DNA from: Clostridium sp. SY8519
Lineage (GTDB): Bacteria; Bacillota; Clostridia; Lachnospirales; Lachnospiraceae
Direction of reading: 5' to 3'
Assembly: GCF_000270305.1 (NCBI RefSeq)
Contig: NC_015737.1
Span: 2,728,501 to 2,792,500, forward strand
DNA: 64,000 nt
Shown: one piece after another, positions 1 to 7,454 of the stretch
Layout: each line of letters starts with the position of its first letter
How positions within the stretch are numbered: position 1 is the stretch's first letter
Notes under the pieces: generated by a model
Databases searched by the model: none
What the model was told of the DNA's origin: nothing
What the model saw: the letters and a program-made list of their open reading frames with translations, nothing else
Made by a program: the position numbers and the translations under genes

Positions 1-782
1 TCCTGTGAGAGCAAGAAAGGCCTGTGTTCAAGGACTCTGGTGCTCCTGCGCCAGTCGGTCTTTGCATCTTCATCATTCTGCGAAATAATCTCAGCTGTAA
101 ATACCTTATCACCAACCACAATACTTCTCAGATCCGATCTTTTAGATATTTTTCTTTGTATGTATGCTGGAAATTCACCTATACTTTCTTCTGTAACCTC
201 TTCCGGATCGATATCGGCTGTAAATATAATGGTCTTTGCTGTCTCCGGGTCGACATTTCCTGACCTGACTGCCTTTATAACGAAGCCTTCATCAGCATCA
301 ATTTGTTTCATGCTTTGCTTTACGAAATCCGCATCATTTGACAAAATAGTCTCCGGAATATCAAACCCTGCATCTCTGGCCATAGACAGCTGAAACAGCT
401 TGTTCTCCGCTTCACGAATTCTGAATACGTCATTGATCCAGAAACAATCCTTAAGATTCTTGTAAACTCCATCAAGTACCGATAAAGTCTCTCTCATCAG
501 GTACTTTCTTTCAGTTCCCGAGATATCTGCAATATACTGAAAATCCGGAAGCCCTGGTCTTCTGAAGTAAACAGCTGAGATCTCACTCAGGTCAACTTCT
601 ATCTTCTTGGCTTTGTCACAGAGTATGTACTGATCCACATCAATTCTGAATCTGACATCAACAACTGTAAAAAGGTCTTCAGTATTAAATCGATAGTATT
701 CTATGCCGTCCTTCTGGAGCAACTTAATGATGAAATCAACAGTGACATCATCTTTATTGGTTATAATAAGAATCTTCTTCAT
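1..782 (-). CDS. ATP-grasp peptide ligase (graspetide/microviridin-type, MvdC/MvdD-like), partial
   Basis: Translating the minus strand from the ATG at 782 gives an uninterrupted 260-residue reading frame that leaves the window before its stop. The start reads MKKILIITNKDD. It continues with EISAVYFRRPGLPDF near residue 70-85, NKLFQLSMARDAGFDIPET near 127-145, and SIVVGDKVFTAEIISQ followed by DWRRST near 220-247. These blocks match the family of ATP-grasp ligases that build ester or amide crosslinks between Thr/Ser/Lys and Asp/Glu side chains in ribosomal peptides. Family members are usually about 320 residues, so roughly the last 60 residues (metal and ATP ligands) are missing here. The start lies 29 nt inside the 3' end of the repeat-bearing precursor gene in another frame, which suggests translational coupling. 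The family call is firm; the exact product is unknown. Confidence 0.85.
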   Translation of the reverse strand, partial: MKKILIITNKDDVTVDFIIKLLQKDGIEYYRFNTEDLFTVVDVRFRIDVDQYILCDKAKKIEVDLSEISAVYFRRPGLPDFQYIADISGTERKYLMRETLSVLDGVYKNLKDCFWINDVFRIREAENKLFQLSMARDAGFDIPETILSNDADFVKQSMKQIDADEGFVIKAVRSGNVDPETAKTIIFTADIDPEEVTEESIGEFPAYIQRKISKRSDLRSIVVGDKVFTAEIISQNDEDAKTDWRRSTRVLEHRPFLLSQ

Positions 783-1272
783 CGTCTCTTTCTCTATCAG
801 CAAATGTTTTGCTGAACATTTCAATCATATATCCGGGTTCTTCATCAACTCCTTCACGACTGACTTTTGTGATGGTTTCTGACTCCAGAGTCATTCTCTC
901 TTCGTCATCTTTTTCACGGTCTGCATGCGTTAGGGTTTCACCCTCAAAAACAAGCGTCCCCTCAGTGGAACAACCACGATGAAGATGACTCTCTGTCTGT
1001 AAATTCATGGCACAGGCGCTCTCATCATCTGATTCACGCTGTTCTCTTGTTTTGGTCATCATCTCTAGACAATAACCAGGCTCCTCATCATCTCGTTCAC
1101 GTTGCGCCTCAGTCTTCGAAAAGAGCTCCCGGTTACGAAGTGAACCTGCCTCGATGAAAGGTCTCCCGTTCAGCATATTCATGTCTGTGTGATAGTCGTA
1201 ACGAAACAGCTTCTTTGGAGAATTCGCTCCATGTTCACGTTCTGTTTCTTTTGTGAGTAATAGTGGTCTCAA
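754..1272 (-). CDS. Putative multi-core graspetide precursor peptide (five acidic repeats)
   Basis: This 172-residue acidic protein starts at TTG 1272, placed 7 nt after a strong GAGGAG site. Five repeats occupy residues 52-64, 73-85, 113-125, 133-145 and 154-166. All fit [ST]-x-T-x-x-x-R-E-x-[DV]-D-E-[ES]; examples are SKTEAQRERDDEE and SKTFADRERDDEE. Repeat starts are spaced 21, 40, 20 and 21 residues apart, so one unit near 91-104 seems to have decayed. EPGY plus a hydrophobic pair and EM separates repeats 1/2 and 4/5. The invariant Thr followed by clustered Asp/Glu is what graspetide ligases use for omega-ester rings, and a ligase of that family directly follows. Residues 1-50 would be the leader. 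No known core class (microviridin, plesiocin, thuringinin) that I recall has this consensus. Precursor role is inference from repeats plus context. Confidence 0.72.
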   Translation of the reverse strand: MRPLLLTKETEREHGANSPKKLFRYDYHTDMNMLNGRPFIEAGSLRNRELFSKTEAQRERDDEEPGYCLEMMTKTREQRESDDESACAMNLQTESHLHRGCSTEGTLVFEGETLTHADREKDDEERMTLESETITKVSREGVDEEPGYMIEMFSKTFADRERDDEEDSYYNQ

Positions 1273-1313
1273 ATAATATCTCCTCGTAATTCAGAATATA
1301 TGGTTTAGTTCTG

Positions 1314-1775
1314 TCAGCACTTCGGCTCGATCTTCGGCTTAAAGGGCACAATCTTTGATTCTGTTTCAAGAGTTCCCGGTTTTAATCCCATCAGATCTTC
1401 CATGTCTCTTGAATTAAGGCAAATACCAGCATCATAGAAAGCTCTCTTAAGCTCTACTGCATTCAGATAACCTCTGTCAAAAAGAACATCTACAGCCCCT
1501 TGAAAAATAGTATTGCTGAGACTGCCTAAAACGTCTCCTGGCTCGTGCGTTCTATTTCCCCATGCCTCTCTTACAGGAATCGTCAAGTTTTCTATTTTCT
1601 CCTGCATATCCTCCAGATCAGCACTGACAACATCATTAATATCAGAATAGATTCCCATGGGTAGAGTGAGTCGAAGAGCTGGAAAGTTGACATAGTTCAG
1701 AAGGATTTCATACATTTTCCTTATGAAAAGACTTATGCTCTTCGGCAAACATTCAGATATTGTTGTTCTTCTCAA
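1314..1775 (-). CDS. Hypothetical protein upstream of the graspetide precursor
   Basis: I do not recognise this 153-residue frame. It opens with a TTG at 1775 inside the end of the preceding small ORF; an ATG at 1715 after AAGGA (MYEILLNYVNFPALRL) is an alternative start that would give 133 residues. The middle is amphipathic and acidic (SADLEDMQEKIENL), and the C-terminus ends in a Lys/Pro-rich tail with a terminal Cys. No membrane segment or signal peptide is visible. The gene ends 41 nt before the repeat precursor and points the same way, so co-transcription is likely. It could be an accessory protein of the peptide cluster, or it could be the second half of a gene frameshifted against the ORF at 1753-1938. 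Confidence 0.45.
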   Translation of the reverse strand: MRRTTISECLPKSISLFIRKMYEILLNYVNFPALRLTLPMGIYSDINDVVSADLEDMQEKIENLTIPVREAWGNRTHEPGDVLGSLSNTIFQGAVDVLFDRGYLNAVELKRAFYDAGICLNSRDMEDLMGLKPGTLETESKIVPFKPKIEPKC

Positions 1776-1938
1776 ATAAACTTAATTGCTGTAATTCGTT
1801 ATCCGTGGCGATATCAGATTCCAGGATGTGTGTGCTAGTAATAACACTTCCCGGATACATGATGTACTCTATTCCGCTTGCCACAGCCATTTCCTGGGCT
1901 GCCTCTTTCTTTGCCTTCACCACCTCATCATCTATCAT
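1753..1938 (-). CDS. Small hypothetical protein
   Basis: This is a 61-residue frame starting MIDDEVVKAKKEAAQEMA with an ATG at 1938 and only a weak AGGA upstream. The N-terminal third is a charged helix; the remainder has no recognisable motif. Its stop lies 23 nt inside the following ORF, which is in a different frame. The two may be coupled genes or one gene broken by a frameshift. Nothing in the sequence decides its function. Confidence 0.35.
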   Translation of the reverse strand: MIDDEVVKAKKEAAQEMAVASGIEYIMYPGSVITSTHILESDIATDNELQQLSLFEKNNNI

Positions 1939-2064
1939 GTTGTGGTCCTATGTCAAGATTTAGCGCAAGTTAAAATGAGAAATTTATCCTTATCTTAACT
2001 TACTAAGCGCAGTTCGTCTGTCTGCTCGTATAGCTTTTCAAAGTCATCCGGTGACATTTTTTCA

Positions 2065-2097
2065 CAAAAAACAGCACCCTGTTCCTACAGAGTGCTG
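2065..2097 (-). terminator. Intrinsic terminator of the secreted protein gene
   Basis: CAGCAC (2072-2077) pairs with GTGCTG (2092-2097), extended by CTG/CAG flanks around a short loop. On the minus strand the stem is followed directly by a run of T (2065-2071). It sits about 30 nt after the stop codon at 2129. Confidence 0.75.
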
Positions 2098-2128
2098 TCT
2101 GCCCCTTGCTTTTCCGATGCATTTCATC

Positions 2129-2929
2129 CTATTTCACATTTACCCTGAACGTCACTGTCTTCCAGGCGGACGCTTTGTATTTGTTATTTCCTGCCGCTTT
2201 CACCTTGACCTTTACCTTGTAGGTACCCTTCTTAATGCCCTTCTTTACGGTAACCTTGCCGGTGGTCTTGTTGATGACAATCTTCTTGTTGCCGCTGACT
2301 TTAGCATATGCTAATTTTCCCTGTCCCTTCTTCGTGAAGGCAACCACCTTAGTAACCGCCAGCGTCTTATTTTTCTTAAGCTTTCCGTTCTTGCCTTTCG
2401 TACTTCCTTTGACCGTAGCAGTCCTGGCTTTGATTTTCAGCGGATTGCCCTTCTTAGAACCTTTTACTGTAATGCTAATCTTCTGATCAGGCTGCTCTAT
2501 ACTGCCTGGTACCTTATGCCATGTGCCCCAAGCTGTGTCATAGTACATACAAGCAAGTATATCATATGTGCCGGCTTTTTCCGGAGTGAATGTCGCCATA
2601 ACAACTTCCGCACCATTCCATACACATACATCACTTATAATTAGCTTCTTTCCGTTATATCTAACTTCAGTCGCCAAATAAGTAAAGTAGTTATTGCTTT
2701 CACCCTGACCATAACCCTCAACCTTGGCTTTAACAGTTATTGGCTGATTGACCTGATGCACGCTGCCATTTGCAGGTGATACAATCTTTGCACTCGGGAC
2801 ACTCTCAGCATACGCATTGATACCGAACGCCCATGTTGTAATCAGCAGAATAGCGGCTGCAAAAACAGTCAGCACCAAGTAATGAAAGATAGCGGAATTC
2901 CTTTTGCGCATCGAACTAGACTTCTTCAT
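2129..2929 (-). CDS. Secreted Lys-rich Ig-like/surface protein
   Basis: About 266 residues. A basic N-terminus and one hydrophobic segment (VLTVFAAAILLITTWAFG) with AYAES after it form a signal peptide. The mature part starts with an Ig-fold-like region (SAKIVSPANGSVHQVNQPITVKA) that ends near residue 155. The C-terminal 100 residues are very basic and have alternating Lys/Thr/Val strands (KTTGKVTVKKGIKKGTYKVKVKV), the pattern seen in Big/cadherin-like repeats of clostridial secreted proteins. I start at the ATG at 2929 because GGAG lies 9 nt upstream; in-frame ATGs at 2944 and 2935 are possible. It lacks an LPXTG motif, so it is probably released or held by charge. Ligand and role are unknown. 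Confidence 0.75.
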   Translation of the reverse strand: MKKSSSMRKRNSAIFHYLVLTVFAAAILLITTWAFGINAYAESVPSAKIVSPANGSVHQVNQPITVKAKVEGYGQGESNNYFTYLATEVRYNGKKLIISDVCVWNGAEVVMATFTPEKAGTYDILACMYYDTAWGTWHKVPGSIEQPDQKISITVKGSKKGNPLKIKARTATVKGSTKGKNGKLKKNKTLAVTKVVAFTKKGQGKLAYAKVSGNKKIVINKTTGKVTVKKGIKKGTYKVKVKVKAAGNNKYKASAWKTVTFRVNVK

Positions 2930-3086
2930 TTTCATACTCTCCATTTCTTATTTATTTTATTGTTTATTACCATGCTGCACCTCCGATATTTATAGTTAAG
3001 ATAATTATTGCATGCATCGTCTTCTTCAGTCAAGCACTTTAATGCTTTGCAATTACTTTGGTTCCGCAATCTGCCGATTTGTCGTC

Positions 3087-3248
3087 TTAAAAAAATATAT
3101 TTTTTTCAAAAAAATCCCCGGCCTGTTCCAGATCCCTGTAGACAACGGTCAGTTCTTTGGAAATCGTATCCGGGTGTGGCAGCAGTTCAAGGATCATTTC
3201 CCTGGTTTCGGCATCCAAATTGGCTACGGAGTACACAATACTGTCCAT
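3087..3248 (-). CDS. Possible small protein downstream of the VanZ-like gene
   Basis: This is a 53-residue frame on the minus strand (MDSIVYSVANLDAETREMIL to KNIFF) that is too short for a standard ORF cut-off. It is acidic and helical, and it resembles the dimerising tail of small regulators only in a general way. The frame is open upstream into SDECVFCRNIITEKA, overlapping the 3' end of the VanZ-like gene, but no good start is seen there. No clear ribosome binding site supports the ATG at 3248. It may be the remnant of a longer gene. Confidence 0.25.
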   Translation of the reverse strand: MDSIVYSVANLDAETREMILELLPHPDTISKELTVVYRDLEQAGDFFEKNIFF

Positions 3249-3288
3249 CGCCTTTTCTGTTATGATGTTTCGGCAAAATACACATTCA

Positions 3289-3822
3289 TCACTTCCCGCC
3301 TCTCACTTTCACCCCCAACTGAAAAACCATGCTCCCCATCATACAGCCAAATCCATTGTGGATCATATCGTCCCATTCAAATAATCCCCGCATAAATACC
3401 AACTGACTGGTTTCTATGACTGCTGATACCAGCAGCCCAAACAATAAGGCCCGATACCATTTTATCTTATGGTTTGCAATGATCGGTAATAATGCCCCGG
3501 CCGGGAACAGCAGGATACAATTCAGAAGAATCTCTTTTAACAACGTCAAGTCTTTGTATTTCAAAACAGCCTTCCACGACCAGAACGGCATTAATTCATA
3601 TTGGCGAACCGTGCTTGTCCTGGTAAATACCGTGGATTCAAATACGATTCCGAGAAATATCACCATCATCACAACAGCCACTGCCTGTATGATACGAATC
3701 TTTTTTCTGTATACGCATCCTGCTGCCACGATGACTGTCATAAGAAGCAAGATACTGAATGCCACTATCTCATTCCCGGACCATTCTTTATTATATGTTG
3801 TCCATATATGATAAATATCCAT
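3289..3822 (-). CDS. VanZ-like family membrane protein
   Basis: This 177-residue protein has five hydrophobic segments (about residues 18-35, 43-62, 95-118, 123-140 and 150-170). It carries the VanZ signatures: RQYELMPFWSW, a helix with LLNCILLFPAGALLP, then ETSQLVFMRGLFEWDDMIHN, which contains the conserved E-x-x-Q and D-D-x-x-x-N residues. VanZ proteins are polytopic membrane proteins; teicoplanin resistance is documented for the founding member only, and most relatives have unknown roles near envelope and polysaccharide genes. GGAG precedes the ATG at 3822. It is full length and stands alone, with no van genes nearby. Confidence 0.85.
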   Translation of the reverse strand: MDIYHIWTTYNKEWSGNEIVAFSILLLMTVIVAAGCVYRKKIRIIQAVAVVMMVIFLGIVFESTVFTRTSTVRQYELMPFWSWKAVLKYKDLTLLKEILLNCILLFPAGALLPIIANHKIKWYRALLFGLLVSAVIETSQLVFMRGLFEWDDMIHNGFGCMMGSMVFQLGVKVRGGK

Positions 3823-4298
3823 TTACTTACAGCTCCAAGTTATTCTCTAATGAGTCACAGCACAATTCCACAGGGAAATCATGCTTCACACGCCGCGCGG
3901 ATTTTCATAGACCGTCTTTTCCCATCTGCATGGATCATTTCATCCGCATGAATCAAATTACACTCCAGGGCTTTACTATACCCTATGGAGCTCCATCCTG
4001 GTCAATACATAAATTGTATTTTCTATTTTTTTAATCATTCGTTTATAAATCATCAGTTGGCTTGCCAAAATCCAGCTGATGCATCTCCTTTGCAGGATCG
4101 TTATTGCATGTTATCCTTGCATGTGATTTCAGCTGTGGTTTCAAATGTTATTTTAAATGTTATTTCGTTCGTCCAAAAACACAAACTGTCATTTTTTGTT
4201 TTTTATATCGACAGCATCTCTGATTACTGATACAATACTTTAGATGGCGCATTTTCATTTATATTTGTGTAATAAATAATAACATTTGGAGAATCCTT
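3823..4298. other. Divergent intergenic region, 476 bp, AT-rich
   Basis: This stretch separates the minus-strand VanZ-like gene from the plus-strand HTH-Ugd gene. It has a promoter candidate at 4208-4236 and short AAATGTTATTT direct repeats near 4143-4165. I see no convincing gene; the plus-strand frames here are short, rich in rare codons and have no ribosome binding site. Confidence 0.5.
4208..4236 (+). promoter_or_regulatory. Putative sigma-A promoter of the HTH-Ugd gene
   Basis: TCGACA (4208-4213) and TACAAT (4231-4236) are separated by 17 nt. The expected transcript would begin near 4243 and give a leader of about 56 nt with a GGAGAA site before the ATG at 4299. Confidence 0.5.
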
Positions 4299-5777
4299 AT
4301 GAAAAAATTATCGATCAGCAAGATGGCTGATACCGTAACAAAAAACAGAAAAGAACTGAAGCTCACCCAGGCACAGCTTGCAGAAAAAACCGGAATCAAC
4401 CGCGGCATGATCAGCCGCCTGGAAAGCTGCGACTATATTCCGTCCATTCACCAGCTTCAGGCAATCGCTGAAGTCCTTCACTTTGAAGTGGTTGATTTAT
4501 TCGAAGAAGACAAACCGGCTATGCCCAAACCGGCCATCGACAGAAAATACAATATCGCCGTCGCCGGTACCGGTTACGTCGGATTATCCATTGCCACGCT
4601 TCTTTCGCAGCATAACCACGTCACTGCCGTTGACATCCTTCCGGAAAAGGTCAACCTCATCAATCAGAGAAAATCTCCCATCCAGGACGAATACATCGAA
4701 CGATACCTTTCCGAAAAAATACTGGATCTGACCGCAACCCTGGACGGCGAAACTGCTTACAAAAATGCTGACTTCGTGGTAATCGCCGCTCCGACCAATT
4801 ACGACAGCAGAAAAAACTTCTTCGACTGTTCCGCCGTGGAATCCGTCATCGAGCTGGTATTAAAGGTAAATCCCTCTGCCACCATGGTTATTAAATCCAC
4901 GATTCCAGTGGGATATACGGAATCCGTCAGAAGGAAATACCACACAGAAAACATTATATTCAGCCCGGAATTCCTCCGTGAATCCAAGGCCCTCTATGAC
5001 AACCTCTATCCCTCCAGAATCATTGTGTCCTGCGACGAAGCATCCAGGGAACAGGCAGAAATCTTTGCCAGACTGCTCCGGCAGGGCGCCCTCAAAGAAA
5101 ATATTGACACCCTCTTTATGGGATTCACCGAAGCAGAAGCAGTTAAGCTTTTTGCCAATACCTATCTGGCACTCCGGGTATCCTACTTCAACGAGCTTGA
5201 TACCTATGCGGAAACCAAAGGCCTGAACACACAGGAAATCATCAACGGTGTATGTCTGGATCCGCGCATTGGCACGCACTACAACAATCCAAGCTTCGGG
5301 TACGGCGGATACTGCCTGCCCAAAGACACCAAACAGCTTCTGGCAAACTTCAATGATGTCCCCCAGAATATGATTTCCGCCATCGTGGAAAGCAACCGGA
5401 CGAGAAAAGACTTCATTGCCGATCAGGTGTTACATATGGTTGGCTACTATGACTATAACAACCATGGTGACTATACACCGGATCAGGAAAAAACTTGTGT
5501 AATCGGCGTATATCGCTTAACCATGAAAGCGAATTCCGATAATTTCCGGCAGTCTTCGATCCAGGGTGTCATGAAACGAATCAAGGCAAAAGGCGCTGCT
5601 GTCATTATTTATGAACCGACTTTAAAAGATGGAGAAACCTTCTTTGGTTCTGCCATCGTAAATGATCTGAAAAAATTCAAAAAGAAAAGTCAGGCAATCA
5701 TTGCCAACAGATACGATTCCTGCCTGGATGATGTCAGGGAAAAAGTCTACACCCGGGATATCTTTAAACGTGATTAA
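4299..5777 (+). CDS. XRE-HTH / UDP-glucose 6-dehydrogenase fusion
   Basis: 492 residues. Residues 7-66 form an XRE/Cro-type helix-turn-helix ([20 protein letters not shown]), and a short linker leads to a complete nucleotide-sugar dehydrogenase. The dehydrogenase part has the Rossmann motif GTGYVGLS (90-97), KSTIPVG (199-205), FSPEFLRES (221-229) and the catalytic Cys339 in [10 protein letters not shown]. It also has a C-terminal UDP-binding domain. UDP-glucose dehydrogenases oxidise UDP-glucose to UDP-glucuronate with two NAD+; the family also includes UDP-ManNAc and GDP-mannose enzymes, so the exact substrate is inferred. Total length equals one HTH (about 80) plus a normal 400-residue enzyme, so the fusion is genuine and in one frame. 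It probably supplies an acidic sugar for polysaccharide. The HTH suggests DNA binding tied to enzyme or NAD state, which is unproven. Confidence 0.88.
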   Translation: MKKLSISKMADTVTKNRKELKLTQAQLAEKTGINRGMISRLESCDYIPSIHQLQAIAEVLHFEVVDLFEEDKPAMPKPAIDRKYNIAVAGTGYVGLSIATLLSQHNHVTAVDILPEKVNLINQRKSPIQDEYIERYLSEKILDLTATLDGETAYKNADFVVIAAPTNYDSRKNFFDCSAVESVIELVLKVNPSATMVIKSTIPVGYTESVRRKYHTENIIFSPEFLRESKALYDNLYPSRIIVSCDEASREQAEIFARLLRQGALKENIDTLFMGFTEAEAVKLFANTYLALRVSYFNELDTYAETKGLNTQEIINGVCLDPRIGTHYNNPSFGYGGYCLPKDTKQLLANFNDVPQNMISAIVESNRTRKDFIADQVLHMVGYYDYNNHGDYTPDQEKTCVIGVYRLTMKANSDNFRQSSIQGVMKRIKAKGAAVIIYEPTLKDGETFFGSAIVNDLKKFKKKSQAIIANRYDSCLDDVREKVYTRDIFKRD

Positions 5778-5874
5778 CCGCAGACTGACTTCCGTTTGTC
5801 TTTCAGCGCAATTAACCGCAGACTGGCTTCCGTTTGTCTTTCAGCGCAATTAACCGCAGACTGGCTTCCGTTTG
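5773..5874 (+). repeat. 38-bp tandem repeat, 2.7 copies
   Basis: Units start at 5773, 5811 and 5849 with ATTAACCGCAGACTG and run 38 bp each (CTTCCGTTTGTCTTTCAGCGCA at the end of full units, one A/G difference in the first copy). The third copy is cut after 26 bp where the following hairpin starts. The repeat overlaps the Ugd stop codon and is non-coding. Confidence 0.85.
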
Positions 5875-5912
5875 AAGAGGCGCCGCAGCAGCATGCCTTG
5901 TGGCGCCTCTTC
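5874..5912 (+). terminator. Hairpin downstream of HTH-Ugd
   Basis: GAAGAGGCGCC (5874-5884) and GGCGCCTCTTC (5902-5912) form a perfect 11-bp GC-rich stem with a 17-nt loop. No T-run follows on either strand, so termination would be weak or factor-aided. It lies between convergent genes. Confidence 0.45.
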
Positions 5913-5955
5913 GAACGTGCCTTGCCACATCGGACGGATCCCCTTATTGGTCCTA

Positions 5956-7335
5956 TTACTTATACAGATCCTCGATGGATATGAAAATCATATTTTCGTC
6001 CGGTTCTGCATCAAATCCGGATCTTGAAATAAAGCCGTATCTATAGCATTTCAGTCCTGTATTTTCCACCTGGTGAATCTCTTCACGGATCCGGCTTGCG
6101 CTTAAAGGCGCCTCACGGAATTTCGCTTCGTAAAAAATATATCCCTTCGAATCCTCTGTTACCACATCAAATTCACCGTTCCTGTGATTGATCGGATCAT
6201 TGTAATAATATTTACCGATGCGTTCAAACGGTTCTTCCATCAATCCCTTTCGATTCCGACGGATCAGATATTGTCTGCACACTCGTTCAAAGATATGCGG
6301 TACATAGCTCTCTGCGAAATCCCTGGCAATATAGCGTTCATAGAACATCTCCGGATCCATAATATTTCTCTGCGACTGATAGCGGAAAATATAACGGTAA
6401 TAAAACAGGGACAAATTATCGATGATAAAATAGCCGGCCTTACGCTTGTTATTCTCATCATTGATCGGTGCTTCCTTTGTCACAACTTCCATGCGAATCA
6501 GCTTATCAAGCACGTCTACCAATGTCGGGCCACTGCTCACATGTGACTGTGACAGAATGTCACTGTATCTGGAATATCCTTTCGCCAGCGTCTCGAAAAC
6601 TTCATTGGCATTTGTTATTTTTGAAATCTCCGAACTCAGATACATAGCTACTTCATTTTCAAGACGTGCTCCCGGCTCAGCGATCAGTTCAATGATATTT
6701 TCTTTCACGGACAGTTCCGAATCGATCAATCTGTTATAATAAGGAATTCCGCCGAATACACTGTAAAGACGTACCCTGTCCTCTTCCGAAAAAGAGGAAT
6801 AGAACAGCGCCGAATCATAGTAATCCATCTGTCCCAGGTCAATTGTCAGATCAATACGGCCATACAGCGGATTCTCCCTCTCCAAAAGATTTTTCATAAC
6901 ATCCACATAGGAACCGCAGATAATAAAATGGATCTTAGATGTTTCCCTGTATTTATCAATCAGCGACTGCAAAATACTGTCCAGTCCCTTTACTACTTCC
7001 CGCAGATAAGGATATTCATCCAGGATCAAGATTACCGGCTCCTCTTTTGCGCCTGCAAAAAGATATTCCAGCAATTCCTCGATATTCCGGAAAGAAGGCT
7101 TGGGAAAATGGTAGATTTCTGCCAGAAGTTCACACAGGCTTTCAACATTATTCATCTCTGTCGTTTTCTTGCATTCAAAATAAATACTTCTTTCGCTGCA
7201 TTCCTTAAGACTCTGCTTGATCAGCTCGCTCTTTCCAATTCGCCTGCGTCCGTATATCAGCCCTACAGACATAGTATCCTTAGCGTACATTCTTTTCAGT
7301 TTCTTTAATTCAGCTTCTCTTCCATAGAACTTCAT
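5956..7335 (-). CDS. ATP-binding protein, archaeal-type ATPase with DUF234 C-terminus
   Basis: 459 residues from the ATG at 7335, which follows GGAGGTGATC; the upstream TTG at 7353 is less likely. It opens with FYGREAELKKL, then a P-loop YGRRRIGKSEL (about 27-37), a Walker B-type ILDEYPYL and a sensor-like IICGSYVDVM. The middle has a winged-helix region around YSDILSQSHVSSGPTLVDVL. The C-terminal part (DFAESYVPHIFERVC to YEAKFRE) is DUF234, with a PD-(D/E)XK-like GEFDVV...YEAK pattern. Such proteins are common in Clostridia and Archaea, are often mobile, and their function is not settled. The gene is monocistronic with its own promoter. Confidence 0.85.
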   Translation of the reverse strand: MKFYGREAELKKLKRMYAKDTMSVGLIYGRRRIGKSELIKQSLKECSERSIYFECKKTTEMNNVESLCELLAEIYHFPKPSFRNIEELLEYLFAGAKEEPVILILDEYPYLREVVKGLDSILQSLIDKYRETSKIHFIICGSYVDVMKNLLERENPLYGRIDLTIDLGQMDYYDSALFYSSFSEEDRVRLYSVFGGIPYYNRLIDSELSVKENIIELIAEPGARLENEVAMYLSSEISKITNANEVFETLAKGYSRYSDILSQSHVSSGPTLVDVLDKLIRMEVVTKEAPINDENNKRKAGYFIIDNLSLFYYRYIFRYQSQRNIMDPEMFYERYIARDFAESYVPHIFERVCRQYLIRRNRKGLMEEPFERIGKYYYNDPINHRNGEFDVVTEDSKGYIFYEAKFREAPLSASRIREEIHQVENTGLKCYRYGFISRSGFDAEPDENMIFISIEDLYK

Positions 7336-7373
7336 TTGCTCGATCACCTCCAACTCGGTTTGTATCGAATTAA

Positions 7374-7402
7374 ATTATAATCCCTTTCGACAGTAGCGTC
7401 AA
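7374..7402 (-). promoter_or_regulatory. Sigma-A promoter of the DUF234 ATPase gene
   Basis: On the minus strand TTGACG (7402-7397) and TATAAT (7379-7374) are separated by exactly 17 nt. The distance to the ATG at 7335 is about 40 nt and includes the GGAGG site. Confidence 0.75.
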
Positions 7403-7454
7403 TTTCATTCGGTCACGTCCGAGTCAGTTTTCGCCGAATTATTATAGACAGTGT

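Noticed and set aside
24..393. Plus-strand frames of 79 and 117 codons
   Set aside because: They are antisense to the ATP-grasp gene and have no start signals.
754..1272. Repeat-rich acidic ORF as a chance antisense frame
   Set aside because: A strong RBS, the codon-level repeat with conservative substitutions (R/K, D/V, E/S) and the adjacent ligase favour a real gene.
1995..2057. 20-codon minus-strand frame MSPDDFEKLYEQTDELRLVS
   Set aside because: It could be the tail of a lost gene, but it is too short and lies within the terminator/downstream region; no family recognised.
3289..3822. Vancomycin/teicoplanin resistance from the VanZ-like gene
   Set aside because: No vanHAX or regulators are nearby, and most VanZ-family proteins are not linked to resistance.
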